In this document: positions 37,270-46,308 of the stretch, one piece after another
How positions within the stretch are numbered: the stretch's first letter is position 1
Layout of the letters: every line of letters begins with the position of its first letter
Assembly: GCA_011389985.1 (NCBI GenBank)
Contig: JAABTH010000003.1
Span: forward strand, 1 to 64,000
Direction of reading: 5' to 3'
From: Bacillota bacterium
GTDB taxonomy: Bacteria > Bacillota > Dethiobacteria > DTU022
DNA: 64,000 nt
Notes under the pieces: generated by a model
What the model was told of the DNA's origin: nothing
The model's database searches: none
The model's input: the letters and a program-made list of their open reading frames with translations, nothing else
Position numbers and translations under genes: made by a program

Positions 37270-37542
37270 GTGAATAAGTCTGAACTGGTAGATCTTGTTG
37301 CAGAGAAAGCAGGAATGTCGAAGAAGGATAGTGAAAAAGCAGTTAAAGCGGTACTTGACAGCATTTCCGACGGTTTGGTAAAAGGTGACAAAGTGCAACT
37401 GGTGGGTTTCGGGACATTTGAAGTCCGCAATCGTAAAGCACGCGAGGGGCGTAACCCGGCAACAGGAGAAAAAATCAAGATTAAAGCTTTGAAGGTTCCG
37501 GCTTTTAAACCGGGTAAAGCCTTAAAAGAAAAAGTAAAATAA
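37270..37542 (+). CDS. hup: DNA-binding protein HU
   Basis: Histone-like protein of 90 residues. MNKSELVDLVAEKAGMSKKD and the beta-arm GRNPATGEKIKI followed by VPAFKPGKALKEKV are diagnostic. GTG start, the only clear GTG start in the window, with ggaggg upstream. Monocistronic with a strong terminator. HU at this place, after yabN, is common in Clostridia. Confidence 0.97.
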   Translation: MNKSELVDLVAEKAGMSKKDSEKAVKAVLDSISDGLVKGDKVQLVGFGTFEVRNRKAREGRNPATGEKIKIKALKVPAFKPGKALKEKVK

Positions 37543-37577
37543 AATTCTTGTTCTTATTAAATTTAAAAAAGAATGGT

Positions 37578-37608
37578 ATCCCCCTATCCGACCGGTAGGG
37601 GATTTTTT
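37578..37608 (+). terminator. Terminator of hup
   Basis: Stem ATCCCC(C)TA/TAGGGGAT (37578-37586 with 37595-37602) followed by seven T. A second C/G-rich repeat of the same arms follows. The 185 bases to divIC contain no RqcP-like S4 gene. Confidence 0.85.
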
Positions 37609-37736
37609 TCCCCTGCCGGCTAAACGGGGATCGTCATTTCCGGATATTAGCGCCTGCAAATAAGCAGGATTACCATAAATTGTGTCGAATTAATAGATAT
37701 ATTAACTTATGGTAATTAAAGAATGCAGTGGTTAAA

Positions 37737-38072
37737 ATGGCTAATAAAACAAGTAAAAAAAGGAAACCTCTGGCGGACTTTCCCCGGCGCTATCAGGGAA
37801 ATAAGTATGGTATGTACAAATTAATCAGCACTATTGGTATTTTTATCATTGTCGGCCTTTTTATAATTATTGGTGCACAATATTTTCAGTACTTCAAAGC
37901 TGCCCAGGAATTAGCCCGTTTTGAAGAAAGGGTCAGCGAGCATGAAACCAGGCAGGAGATGCTTCAGGAGGAAGTTGAAAAGCTGCAGCATATCGATTAT
38001 ATAGAGGTTCTTGCCCGGGATCGATTAGGTCTGGTTAAGCCCGGTGAGATAATTTTCCAGATAGAGGATTGA
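37737..38072 (+). CDS. divIC: Septum formation protein DivIC/FtsB family
   Basis: Small bitopic membrane protein of 111 residues: basic cytoplasmic N-terminus (about 25 residues), a single membrane helix (TIGIFIIVGLFIIIGAQYF), then an extracellular coiled coil (about 60-95) and the typical end IEVLARDRLGLVKPGEIIF. It forms the FtsL-DivIB-DivIC division complex. A GTG nine bases upstream is an alternative start; neither has a clear ribosome binding site. The yabP and yabQ spore genes that precede divIC in spore formers are missing. Confidence 0.88.
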   Translation: MANKTSKKRKPLADFPRRYQGNKYGMYKLISTIGIFIIVGLFIIIGAQYFQYFKAAQELARFEERVSEHETRQEMLQEEVEKLQHIDYIEVLARDRLGLVKPGEIIFQIED

Positions 38073-38096
38073 CATTAAAGCTAAAAAAGTTATAAT
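38069..38096 (+). promoter_or_regulatory. Promoter of yabR
   Basis: Consensus TTGACA (38069-38074), overlapping the divIC stop, 16-bp spacer, TATAAT (38091-38096). Confidence 0.85.
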
Positions 38097-38136
38097 AACC
38101 TTAGTCTTCAAGTATTTTATCAAGGAGGAGTTTTTT

Positions 38137-38550
38137 ATCAAGAAAGAGATCGTTGTTGGAAGTATAATGGAAGGGGTGATAACCGGTATAACTAAATTCG
38201 GAGCTTTTGTTGAGCTGCCTGGAGGAACAACCGGTCTGGTTCATATATCCGAAATAGCGGACGAGTATGTCAAAGATATTAATGATTTCTTTAAAAAGTC
38301 CGAAAAGGTCAAGGTTAAAGTCCTGACGGTTGAAAACAATGGGAAAATAGGTCTTTCTATACGCCAGGCTGTTGAGGGCTATACCCCGGAGAAAAAAAGT
38401 GGACGCGGTAAACCGGCACCAGTAAATAAAGCTTCATTTGAAGATAAAATGAACCGTTTCCTGAAGGAAAGTGATGAGCGGCTGTTGGATCTGAAGCGCA
38501 ATACTGAATCAAAAAGGGGCGGTCGCGGCCCTTTTAAGGAAGCTTTTTAA
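38137..38550 (+). CDS. yabR: S1 RNA-binding protein YabR, with apparent ATC start codon
   Basis: General-stress-type S1 protein. The S1 domain VGSIMEGVITGITKFGAF followed by LVHISEIADEYVKDI is complete only when read from about 38137; the tail is basic and Gly-rich. The only canonical start in frame, ATG 38167, would remove the first beta strand and has just a weak site. The strong aaggaggag (38122-38130) instead points, at 7-8 bases, to the codon ATC (38137). A near-cognate ATC start giving 137 residues is therefore the best reading, unless the G of ATG was lost or misread. Neighbour order divIC-yabR matches B. subtilis; spoIIE does not follow. Confidence 0.8.
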   Translation: MKKEIVVGSIMEGVITGITKFGAFVELPGGTTGLVHISEIADEYVKDINDFFKKSEKVKVKVLTVENNGKIGLSIRQAVEGYTPEKKSGRGKPAPVNKASFEDKMNRFLKESDERLLDLKRNTESKRGGRGPFKEAF

Positions 38551-38581
38551 ATAGATAATCATTACTTGGTTTTACTGTTAG

Positions 38582-38610
38582 AAAGGCACTCTGGTTCAGG
38601 GTGTTTTTTT
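38582..38610 (+). terminator. Terminator of yabR
   Basis: 10-bp stem with G-T pairs (38582-38591 with 38599-38608), 7-base loop, run of T, 23 bases before tilS. Confidence 0.7.
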
Positions 38611-38632
38611 ATCTTTGTCAAGCGGTGATAGA

Positions 38633-40069
38633 ATGAGAAAGCAGTACTTAAAAGTATATAATTTTGTTAAAGAATTTGAGTTGCTTCGCCGGAATGAAAC
38701 TGTTGTGCTTGCTGTGTCCGGCGGGCCCGACTCGCTGTGCCTCCTTTACATATTTAAAAACCTTGCAGCGGAATTTAAACTAAACTTAATTATTGCACAT
38801 CTTAATCACTGTTTAAGGCCGGAAGGTGACCATGAAGCTGCTGCAGTTGCAGCTTTAGCCAAAGAGCTTAATCTGCCCTGCGAAGTTAAGGCAGTAGATA
38901 TAAGAGTATATAAAAAAACACTGGGTGTTGGTGAAGAAGAAGCAGGCCGCAGCGCTCGCTATTTATTCTTGCTGGAGGTTGCTCGTAAATACGGAGCTTC
39001 AAAAATTGCGACAGGTCATCATAGAGATGATCAGGCTGAAACAGTGTTGTTAAATATTATCCGGGGCAGCAGTGTTGACGGTCTTTCTGGCATTCTTCCA
39101 ATTCGCAAGTGGAAAGGTTTAGAGTTGATCAGGCCTCTTCTCTGCCTTTGGCGCGATGAAATCGAAAGTTTTTGCATGTATCATCAACTGAAGCCTTTTA
39201 TCGACAGCAGCAATCTGGAGACTGAATATAAAAGGAATAAGCTGCGTCTTGAACTTATACCCCATCTTGAAGAAAAATACAATCCAAAAATTCGGCAAAG
39301 TCTGGCCCGCTTGGCAGACCTGGCAGCCCGGGATCGTTTATTTCTACAAACGCTGGCCAGGTTGAATTACAGGAAGATAACCCATTTTGCCGGTGACGAT
39401 ACTATTATTAACCGGCAATCATTGAAAGCATTGCCGCCAGCCCTACAAGGCAGGATAGCCCATATCGCCTTAAAAAAATATTTGCCGACCGGGAAAATTA
39501 ACCGTGTTCATATCGAGCAGGTACTGAAGATTTTACAGAACAGTAGCACCGGTAAAAAACTTACTTTACCTGACGGGTTACAATTAGAGCAGTCATATGA
39601 TCGTATTATAATATCTAGTCGTCATTTACAGGGTAGTGATATCATTAAACCTGTTATAGTACCGATACCGGGCCGGGTTCGTATTACGGATCGATTTGGT
39701 ATAGAATCAAGAGTTGTTTCAGTAAATAAGCTATCCTGGCCTCCCGGCAAATATGAAGCTTATCTGGATTACAGTAAAATTCCTGCCGGGGCCATTTCTG
39801 TCAGGTCCCGCAAACCGGGAGATCGTTTTTTCCCGCAAGGTTCTGCCGGAAGGAAAAAGCTTAAAGATATATTCATCGATCACAAAATACCCAGAAAGCG
39901 AAGAGATACAATACCAGTAGTTACTGCGGGAGATAAAATTATCTGGCTGGCCGGTTTTAGAATTGCTGAACCTTACAAGGTAACAGAAAAAACTAAGCAG
40001 GTTTTGCTGCTTCAGTATAAAGCTTATATTAAGAAAAATAATGGAAAAGGTGGCCCTCATAATGACTGA
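38633..40069 (+). CDS. tilS: tRNA(Ile)-lysidine synthase
   Basis: Converts C34 of tRNA-Ile(CAU) to lysidine. The 478 residues have the N-type ATP pyrophosphatase loop AVSGGPDSL (about 29-37), HLNHCLRPEGDHEA and TGHHRDDQAETVL in the catalytic half, then the tRNA-binding C-terminal domain ending in RKPGDRFFPQGSAGRKKLKD (cut: KPGDRFFPQGSAGRKKLK) and IWLAGFRI. ATG 38633 follows ggtgat; a TTG at 38615 is less likely. Overlaps hpt by 8 bases. Confidence 0.95.
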   Translation: MRKQYLKVYNFVKEFELLRRNETVVLAVSGGPDSLCLLYIFKNLAAEFKLNLIIAHLNHCLRPEGDHEAAAVAALAKELNLPCEVKAVDIRVYKKTLGVGEEEAGRSARYLFLLEVARKYGASKIATGHHRDDQAETVLLNIIRGSSVDGLSGILPIRKWKGLELIRPLLCLWRDEIESFCMYHQLKPFIDSSNLETEYKRNKLRLELIPHLEEKYNPKIRQSLARLADLAARDRLFLQTLARLNYRKITHFAGDDTIINRQSLKALPPALQGRIAHIALKKYLPTGKINRVHIEQVLKILQNSSTGKKLTLPDGLQLEQSYDRIIISSRHLQGSDIIKPVIVPIPGRVRITDRFGIESRVVSVNKLSWPPGKYEAYLDYSKIPAGAISVRSRKPGDRFFPQGSAGRKKLKDIFIDHKIPRKRRDTIPVVTAGDKIIWLAGFRIAEPYKVTEKTKQVLLLQYKAYIKKNNGKGGPHND

Positions 40070-40583
40070 AGAAAAAATGGAAATACTTCTGGCGGCAGAG
40101 GACATTGAAAAACGAATATGTGAATTAGCCAGAACTATATCTGACGATTATAAAGGGCAAAAAATATTGCTTATTGGGGTACTCAAAGGAGCTGTGATTT
40201 TTTTAAGCGATCTGATCAGGCATCTCAAAATACCAGTAGAGATAGACTTTATGGCGGTTTCGAGTTACGGAGCCGATACTACCTCTTCAGGTGTGGTCCG
40301 GATACAAAAAGATCTTGAACAAAGCATAACAGGTAAAGATGTTTTAATAGTTGAAGACATAGTCGATACCGGACTTACTCTTAATTACCTTTATGATAAC
40401 TTGTTCAGCCGGGGGCCTCAAACACTCAGGGTAGTTACTCTGCTTGACAAACCCAATCGCCGTAAAGTTGAATTTAACCCTGATTATTGTGGTTTTGCTA
40501 TTCCGGATGAGTTTGTAGTCGGCTATGGCTTAGATTTTAACGAAGACTACCGCCACCTTCCCGATATATGTATACTGAAGTAA
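40062..40583 (+). CDS. hpt: Hypoxanthine-guanine phosphoribosyltransferase
   Basis: Purine salvage enzyme of 173 residues. The PRPP loop VEDIVDTGLTLNYL (about 98-111), the LIGVLKGAVIFLSDL segment and VGYGLDFNEDYRHLP near the end are typical. An ATG at 40041 is in frame but aaaggtgg (40046-40053) places the start at ATG 40062 inside the end of tilS, so the two are coupled. Order tilS-hpt-ftsH is the conserved Bacillota arrangement. Confidence 0.96.
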   Translation: MTEEKMEILLAAEDIEKRICELARTISDDYKGQKILLIGVLKGAVIFLSDLIRHLKIPVEIDFMAVSSYGADTTSSGVVRIQKDLEQSITGKDVLIVEDIVDTGLTLNYLYDNLFSRGPQTLRVVTLLDKPNRRKVEFNPDYCGFAIPDEFVVGYGLDFNEDYRHLPDICILK

Positions 40584-40601
40584 TATAATATATGTTCTGT
40601 T

Positions 40602-40640
40602 ATAATTGAAGTGAATAATTGAAGTGAATAATTGAAGTGC
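40602..40640 (+). repeat. Three tandem 13-bp repeats upstream of ftsH
   Basis: ATAATTGAAGTGA occurs at 40602-40614 and 40615-40627, and once more with a final C at 40628-40640. The array ends 10 bases before the ftsH -35 element and may be an operator or a slippage-prone repeat. Confidence 0.9.
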
Positions 40641-40650
40641 TTTGGTTTTA

Positions 40651-40679
40651 TTGCTTCTGTTATCACGGTGTGTTAAAAT
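40651..40679 (+). promoter_or_regulatory. Promoter of ftsH
   Basis: TTGCTT (40651-40656), 17-bp spacer with TG at 40671-40672, TAAAAT (40674-40679). Confidence 0.65.
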
Positions 40680-40722
40680 TGAGTTTAGGCTTTTATGGCC
40701 TTGTATGAAAGGAGGTAACTTC

Positions 40723-42720
40723 TTGAGCCCATTTTTACGGCAAATAACATTCTACCTGGTTATAGCTTTGGTAGTGTTTGCATTACTGGCGACTTTCAAT
40801 AATGGCACACCGCCGGAAGAAATTCGTTATGATCAGTTTATTCAAAAAATAGATCAGGGTGAAGTGGACGAGGTTATAATCTACGGCAATGATATCGAAG
40901 CTGTTCTTGTTGACGGATCCCAGGTTATTACTGTAAGACCTGAAGATCATAATCTTACAGAAATCTTGCTGGAAAACAATATACATTATGAAACAAATAA
41001 GGCACGAACTCCGGCCTGGTGGCAGAGTGCCCTTACTTACATGATTCCTTTTCTACTGATTATAGGGATATTCTTTTTCTTTATGAATCAGACTCAGGGT
41101 GGCGGAAACAAGGTAATGAACTTTGGAAAAAGCCGCGCCCGCCTACAAGAAAGTGACAAGAAAAAAGTTACATTTAAAGATGTGGCAGGTGCTGATGAGG
41201 AAAGAGCCGAACTATCTGAGATTGTTGATTTTCTGAAAGATCCCCGCAAATATATTGAAATTGGTGCGCGAATTCCTAAAGGAATCTTGCTGGTTGGTCC
41301 TCCGGGTACGGGTAAAACCCTGCTTGCCAGGGCCGTAGCAGGTGAAGCCGGTGTGCCATTCTTCAGTATCAGCGGTTCCGATTTTGTTGAAATGTTTGTC
41401 GGTGTTGGTGCTTCGCGTGTCAGGGATATGTTTGAAAATGCAAAGAAAAACTCACCCTGTATTGTATTTATTGATGAGATTGATGCTGTCGGGCGCCAGC
41501 GTGGCGCGGGACTCGGCGGCGGACATGATGAACGTGAGCAAACCCTTAATCAGCTTCTTGTTGAAATGGATGGTTTCGATGTAAACGAAGGTATAATTAT
41601 TGTTGCCGCAACTAACCGACCGGATATTCTTGATCCGGCTTTGCTGAGGCCTGGTAGATTTGACCGCCAAATAACAGTTGGTCTGCCAGATGTCAAGGGT
41701 CGGGAAGAAATTTTGAAAGTACATTCCCGCAATAAACCGCTTGCAGGAGAGGTAAATTTGAAAATAGTGGCACGCGGTACGCCTGGTTTTACGGGCGCCG
41801 ATCTCGAAAACGTGGTCAATGAGGCGGCTTTGTTAACCGCCCGTATTTCTGGTAAAAGAATTGGCATGAAAGAGATGGAAGAAGCGGTTGAAAGAGTTGT
41901 TGCCGGCACTCAGAAAAAAAGTCGCATTATCAGCGCTTTTGAGAAGAAAATTGTTGCCTATCATGAAGCAGGCCATGCTTTGGTTGGCTATCTGCTTCCG
42001 CATACCGATCCCGTCCACAAGGTTTCGATCATTCCCCGTGGTCGGGCAGGTGGTTACACCCTGATGTTTCCGGAAGAAGATCGTTACTATATGACCCGTT
42101 CAGAGTTACTTGACCGGGTTAGCACTCTTTTGGGCGGCAGGGTTGCTGAAAAACTGGTTCTTAACGATATCAGTACAGGCGCTCAAAATGACCTTGAAAG
42201 AGCAACATCAATTGTGCGTCAGATGATTATGGAGTATGGTATGAGCGATGCCCTGGGTCCAATTACGCTTGGCAAAAAGCACGACCAGGTTTTTCTTGGC
42301 CGCGATCTTGCCCGCGACCGTGATTACAGTGAAGAGATTGCTAAGGCCATAGATCAGGAAGTGCGCAAGACAATGGATAACTGTTACCAGCAGGCACAGG
42401 ATATCCTGGAGAAGGAACGTGACAAACTAGAGCTCATCGCCCAGGCGCTGTTGGATAAAGAGACCATTGACGCCGAGGAAATTAAGGCTCTTGTAGAGGG
42501 GAAACCTTTGCCCAAGAAGGAAAAACAGGAGGTAACCAACCCTGATGATTCTTCTGAAGATAAAGGTTCTGATCAGGAAGGTAAGACGGCAGACAGCCTG
42601 AGTGAAAGGGAAATAAAAGAGGCAGCTGTAAAAACAGAAAAGATAGAAGTGGTAAAGAAAAAAGAAGAACGTCGCGCATCGTTTCAGCAGCGTGCAGATC
42701 ATAATGAAAAAACAAAATAA
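40723..42720 (+). CDS. ftsH: ATP-dependent zinc metalloprotease FtsH
   Basis: Membrane-anchored AAA+ protease, 665 residues from TTG 40723, which follows aaaggaggt. Two membrane helices (about 9-27 and 107-125) flank a small extracellular domain. The AAA module has Walker A GPPGTGKT (192-199), Walker [12 protein letters not shown] and the SRH region; the protease has HEAGH (414-418). The C-terminal 60 residues are charged and low complexity. The frame continues upstream to 40642 but without a site. Monocistronic. Confidence 0.97.
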   Translation: MSPFLRQITFYLVIALVVFALLATFNNGTPPEEIRYDQFIQKIDQGEVDEVIIYGNDIEAVLVDGSQVITVRPEDHNLTEILLENNIHYETNKARTPAWWQSALTYMIPFLLIIGIFFFFMNQTQGGGNKVMNFGKSRARLQESDKKKVTFKDVAGADEERAELSEIVDFLKDPRKYIEIGARIPKGILLVGPPGTGKTLLARAVAGEAGVPFFSISGSDFVEMFVGVGASRVRDMFENAKKNSPCIVFIDEIDAVGRQRGAGLGGGHDEREQTLNQLLVEMDGFDVNEGIIIVAATNRPDILDPALLRPGRFDRQITVGLPDVKGREEILKVHSRNKPLAGEVNLKIVARGTPGFTGADLENVVNEAALLTARISGKRIGMKEMEEAVERVVAGTQKKSRIISAFEKKIVAYHEAGHALVGYLLPHTDPVHKVSIIPRGRAGGYTLMFPEEDRYYMTRSELLDRVSTLLGGRVAEKLVLNDISTGAQNDLERATSIVRQMIMEYGMSDALGPITLGKKHDQVFLGRDLARDRDYSEEIAKAIDQEVRKTMDNCYQQAQDILEKERDKLELIAQALLDKETIDAEEIKALVEGKPLPKKEKQEVTNPDDSSEDKGSDQEGKTADSLSEREIKEAAVKTEKIEVVKKKEERRASFQQRADHNEKTK

Positions 42721-42726
42721 AGCATG

Positions 42727-42753
42727 AAGGAGCCTTCGGGTTCCTTTTTTTTT
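42727..42753 (+). terminator. Terminator of ftsH
   Basis: 8-bp stem (42727-42734 with 42739-42746, one G-T pair) with a TTCG tetraloop and a run of T. Confidence 0.93.
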
Positions 42754-42767
42754 GGGAGTGATTGACT

Positions 42768-43715
42768 TTGGCGCCGGGCATAACCGACATAAAAGGTATC
42801 AAAGTGGGCGTTGCTTCTGATTCGCAGGCAGCAACCGGTGTAACCGTAGTTCTGGTAGAAGAAGGGGCGCGTGCAGCAGTTGAAGTCCGGGGTTCTGCTC
42901 CCGGAACCAGGGAGACAGATTTGTTAAACTCCTGCCAGTTGGTTCGTGAGATACAGGCTTTGGTTCTATCAGGCGGCAGCGCTTTTGGTCTTGATTCTGT
43001 TGCGGGAGTTATGAAATTTCTGGAGGAAGCAGGATGCGGTTTTCCTGTTGGTCCACTGGTTGTGCCAATTGTGCCTGCAGCAGTTTTATTTGATCTATTT
43101 ATTGGTGATAGCAATATTCGCCCGGATGCTGCCATGGGCTATCAAGCCTGCCTTGCTGCCTCTGCCGGTTTGGTGCCTGAAGGTTCTGTGGGAGCCGGTA
43201 CAGGCGCAACTGTGGGAAAAATAAATGGTATGGCAGGCGCTATTAAAACAGGACAGGGTTCGGCAGCAATAAATAGAGCAGGCCTGGTTGTTGCTGCACT
43301 GGTTGTTGTAAATGCTTTTGGAGATATTTATAACGTTGACAATACGCTCTTAGCCGGTCCACGTAATAGTGAAACAGGCGAGATGGAAAAGACGGTCGAA
43401 CTTTTAATTAACAAAAAATCTGATGGATTTCCCGGCAACACAACTTTGGGCGTTATTGTCACTAATGCTTCTTTCGACAACAGCGAGCTGAAAAAGATCT
43501 GCCAGATGACTCATGATGGCCTTGCCCGCTCAATCTGGCCGGTACACACAATGTGGGACGGCGATACAATATTTGCGCTCTCTAAAGGCAATCTTGATGC
43601 GGATATAACCACAGTTGGCGTAATGGCGGCAGAAGCTGTGGCAGCAGCAGTCAGGAGAGCAGCATTAACGGCTTCATCTCTGGCCGATGTTCCGACACTA
43701 ACTGATCTAAAATAG
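42768..43715 (+). CDS. P1 family (DmpA-like) N-terminal nucleophile hydrolase
   Basis: Protein of 315 residues in the DmpA/peptidase S58 group, which cut themselves to expose a Ser or Thr nucleophile. ALVLSGGSAFGLDSVAGVM (about 63-81), GAGTGATVGK and NTTLGVIVTNASFD (about 225-238) match the family; the nucleophile is probably the first Thr of NTTLGV, but I cannot confirm it. Members include aminopeptidases and amide hydrolases, so the substrate is open. TTG 42768 lies 8 bases after gggagtg; the TTG at 42762 is too close. Stands alone between ftsH and fhs. Confidence 0.82.
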   Translation: MAPGITDIKGIKVGVASDSQAATGVTVVLVEEGARAAVEVRGSAPGTRETDLLNSCQLVREIQALVLSGGSAFGLDSVAGVMKFLEEAGCGFPVGPLVVPIVPAAVLFDLFIGDSNIRPDAAMGYQACLAASAGLVPEGSVGAGTGATVGKINGMAGAIKTGQGSAAINRAGLVVAALVVVNAFGDIYNVDNTLLAGPRNSETGEMEKTVELLINKKSDGFPGNTTLGVIVTNASFDNSELKKICQMTHDGLARSIWPVHTMWDGDTIFALSKGNLDADITTVGVMAAEAVAAAVRRAALTASSLADVPTLTDLK

Positions 43716-43862
43716 GATTTGCTGTAATAATATTTATAAATTATTTGTGAACCAGGTAACTTTAAGGCAGGATTTTATTCGGTTTTGTTGAAGTAAACAA
43801 ATTGTCTGCGTATTTATGTTGGAGGTTAGTGCAAAATTAAAAATATTAAGGAGGTTGTTTTA

Positions 43863-45626
43863 ATGCCGTTAGACCCAACCAAACATGCTGACTGGGAAAT
43901 AGCTGAAGCTGCAGAAGCGCATATGAAAGAGGTATACCAGTTGGCAGAGGAGTTAAAGCTTCAAAAAGAAGAACTCCTGCCCCACGGCCACTATGTGGCA
44001 AAAGTTGACTACAAAAAAGTGTTGGAAAGACTTAAAGACAAGCCTGATGGAAAGTACATTGACGTAACTGCAATCACTCCTACACCACTCGGAGAAGGCA
44101 AATCAACATCAACCATGGGTTTGACCCAGGGAATGGGTAAACTTGGTAAGAATGTCATAGCTACAATTCGTCAGCCATCCGGCGGCCCGACCATGAACGT
44201 AAAGGGTTCCGCAGCCGGTGGTGGTCTGGCTCAGTGTATCCCTTTGACTCCCTTTTCTCTTGGGCTTACCGGGGATATTAATGCAATCATGAATGCGCAT
44301 AACCTGGCCATGGTAGCCCTTACTTCCCGTATTCAGCATGAATTTAACTCGTCGGATGCTTTCCTTGAGCGCAGCGGACTGAAAAGATTAAATATTGACC
44401 CGCGTAATGTTGAGATGAAATGGATAATTGATTTCTGTGCCCAGGCTTTAAGAAACATTATCATTGGTCTCGGTGGCAGAAAAGACGGTTTTATGATGAA
44501 CTCTAACTTTGCTATCGCGGTATCGTCTGAAGTTATGGCTATTCTTGCCGTTGCCAAAGACCTGAAAGATATGCGTGAACGTATGGCTAAGATTGTGGTA
44601 GCATATGATAAGAGAGGCAATCCTGTTACTACCGGTGATCTGGACGTTGCCGGGGCGATGACAGCTTGGATGGTTGAGGCGATTAACCCGAACCTTTTAC
44701 AGACAATTGAAGGGCAGCCTGTATTTGTCCACGCAGGCCCCTTTGCTAATATTGCTATTGGTCAGTCTTCAATTATCGCCGACCGTATTGCTTTGAAGCT
44801 AAGTGATTATGTCGTAACTGAATCGGGTTTTGCTGCAGATATCGGGTTTGAGAAATTCTGGAACCTGAAGTGTCGTATGTCCGGTCTTACTCCGCACTGT
44901 GCAGTTATTGTTGCCACAATTCGTGCTTTGAAATGTCATGGCGGCGCTCCTCTTCCCCTTCCAGGCCAGCCGCTTGACCCTTCTTACAACCAAGAGAATG
45001 TCGAATGGGTTGAGAAAGGGTGCGAAAACCTTATCCATCATATTAAAACAGTTAAAAAGGCTGGTATCAATCCGGTGGTTTGCATTAACCACTTCTACTC
45101 CGATACCGATAATGAAGTTAAAGTTGTTCGACGCCTGGCTGAAGAGGCAGGCGCCCGTGTTGCACTTTCAAAACACTGGCAGTACGGTGGCGATGGTGCA
45201 TCAGAGTTTGCTGAAGCTGTTGTTGAAGCATGTAACGAAGAACCGAACTTCAAGTTTCTTTATGAGCTAGAAACTCCGCTTCGCAAACGTATTGAACTGA
45301 TTGCGAAAGAAGTATATGGGGCTGATGGTGTTGAATATTCACCTGAGGCGCTTGATAAAGCGAAGAAAATGGAAGCAGATCCAAAATTCCAGAAGATGGG
45401 TACCTGCATGGTTAAAACACACCTTAGTCTTACCGATAACCCCATGCTCAAAGGGGTTCCCAAGGGGTGGAACCTTAATGTTCGCGATATTCTTACCTAT
45501 GGTGGAGCTGATTTTGTAGTTCCTGTCGCCGGAGCAATCTCGCTGATGCCGGGAACAGCAGCCAACCCAGCCTACCGCAGAGTCGATGTTGATGTCGATA
45601 CCGGCAAGGTTGAAGGTCTTTTCTAG
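43863..45626 (+). CDS. fhs: Formate-tetrahydrofolate ligase
   Basis: Forms 10-formyl-tetrahydrofolate from formate and ATP, the first folate step of the Wood-Ljungdahl methyl branch and of anaerobic one-carbon metabolism. The 587 residues show the P-loop [10 protein letters not shown] (73-82), [18 protein letters not shown] and the potassium/folate-site region near the end. It is about 30 residues longer than the 556-560-residue Clostridium enzyme, with an N-terminal extension. ATG start after aaggagg. Downstream strong terminator. No other Wood-Ljungdahl gene is in the window. Confidence 0.96.
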   Translation: MPLDPTKHADWEIAEAAEAHMKEVYQLAEELKLQKEELLPHGHYVAKVDYKKVLERLKDKPDGKYIDVTAITPTPLGEGKSTSTMGLTQGMGKLGKNVIATIRQPSGGPTMNVKGSAAGGGLAQCIPLTPFSLGLTGDINAIMNAHNLAMVALTSRIQHEFNSSDAFLERSGLKRLNIDPRNVEMKWIIDFCAQALRNIIIGLGGRKDGFMMNSNFAIAVSSEVMAILAVAKDLKDMRERMAKIVVAYDKRGNPVTTGDLDVAGAMTAWMVEAINPNLLQTIEGQPVFVHAGPFANIAIGQSSIIADRIALKLSDYVVTESGFAADIGFEKFWNLKCRMSGLTPHCAVIVATIRALKCHGGAPLPLPGQPLDPSYNQENVEWVEKGCENLIHHIKTVKKAGINPVVCINHFYSDTDNEVKVVRRLAEEAGARVALSKHWQYGGDGASEFAEAVVEACNEEPNFKFLYELETPLRKRIELIAKEVYGADGVEYSPEALDKAKKMEADPKFQKMGTCMVKTHLSLTDNPMLKGVPKGWNLNVRDILTYGGADFVVPVAGAISLMPGTAANPAYRRVDVDVDTGKVEGLF

Positions 45627-45666
45627 AAGAATTAAATCTTGCTAAAGGTTAAAGGGAAGCTTAAAG

Positions 45667-45698
45667 AAAGGAGACACCGTTGCGGTGTCTCCTTTTCT
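45667..45698 (+). terminator. Terminator of fhs
   Basis: Perfect 12-bp stem (45667-45678 with 45684-45695), GTTGC loop, then TTCT. The group II intron fragment begins 6 bases after the stem. Confidence 0.92.
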
Positions 45699-45700
45699 AG

Positions 45701-45795
45701 GTGCGCCCGGCATGGGCGTTAATTTGGCGGTTAAAGTCCGCCGTGGGCTTGGCAGTGAGAATCATTAGCTTAGGGCAAGGGTTCCCACCGCAAGA
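45701..45795 (+). mobile_element. Group II intron 5' fragment (domain I remnant, class C-like)
   Basis: GTGCGCCCGGCATGGGCG (45701-45718) is the typical 5' end of bacterial group II introns, followed by the hairpin GGCGG-ttaaagt-CCGCC (45726-45742) and TTAGCTTAGGGCAAGGGTT-like sequence, as in intron domain I. The match stops near CCACCGCAAG (45786-45795); no reverse transcriptase gene, no domain V and no 3' end follow. It lies directly behind the fhs terminator hairpin, and class C group II introns are known to insert after such hairpins. A dead remnant is the likely state. Confidence 0.75.
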
Positions 45796-45804
45796 AAAAG
45801 TATA

Positions 45805-46308
45805 CTATACCTCCCAGTCTCGGGACAAATACAATTTAATATTTCCAGTCAGGTCATGCCTGGTTATTAGTTCATAAACGGATTTGTTGCAGCCTGGGAT
45901 CAGCAGATTTGGGGCTATATCCGCCATTGGAATGAGTACAAAATCACGCTCACACATGCGCGGATGTGGAAGTTCAAGTAAAGGTGTGTTCATAATTATA
46001 TTTTCATAGACAAGCAGATCGAGATCAATTACCCTCGGCCCCCATCTCACTTCCCGCACCCGGCCAATTAGATTTTCCAGGTCAAGCAGCTTCAGTAATA
46101 GTCTAGTCGCTGAAAGTTCGGTGCTAACAGCTACGCAGGCATTAAGATAAGGTCCCTGATCCGGTCCTCCTACGGGGGCAGTTTCGTAAACGGCAGAAAG
46201 GTTTTCAATAGTTATGGTTTCTTCAGCCTGGAGCAGTTTAACTGCATGTTTTAAATAATTCAGCCGTTTTCCCATATTAGAGCCAAGTCCTAAGTAAGCG
46301 ATGCTCAT
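45805..46308 (-). CDS. folK: 2-amino-4-hydroxy-6-hydroxymethyldihydropteridine pyrophosphokinase
   Basis: Transfers pyrophosphate from ATP to hydroxymethyldihydropterin. The 167 residues are full length: AYLGLGSNMGKRLNYL at the start, the loop YETAPVGGPDQGPYLNA and the signature RWGPRVIDLDLLVY (about 90-103), HPRMCERDFVLIP. ATG start; its start codon overlaps the end of folB by one base. Last gene of the minus-strand folate operon; the intron fragment lies just beyond it. Confidence 0.96.
   Translation of the reverse strand: MSIAYLGLGSNMGKRLNYLKHAVKLLQAEETITIENLSAVYETAPVGGPDQGPYLNACVAVSTELSATRLLLKLLDLENLIGRVREVRWGPRVIDLDLLVYENIIMNTPLLELPHPRMCERDFVLIPMADIAPNLLIPGCNKSVYELITRHDLTGNIKLYLSRDWEV

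Noticed and set aside
42482-43135. 217-codon minus-strand frame across the ftsH-P1 hydrolase junction
   Set aside because: It spans two clear plus-strand genes and a terminator and has low-complexity composition; not a gene.
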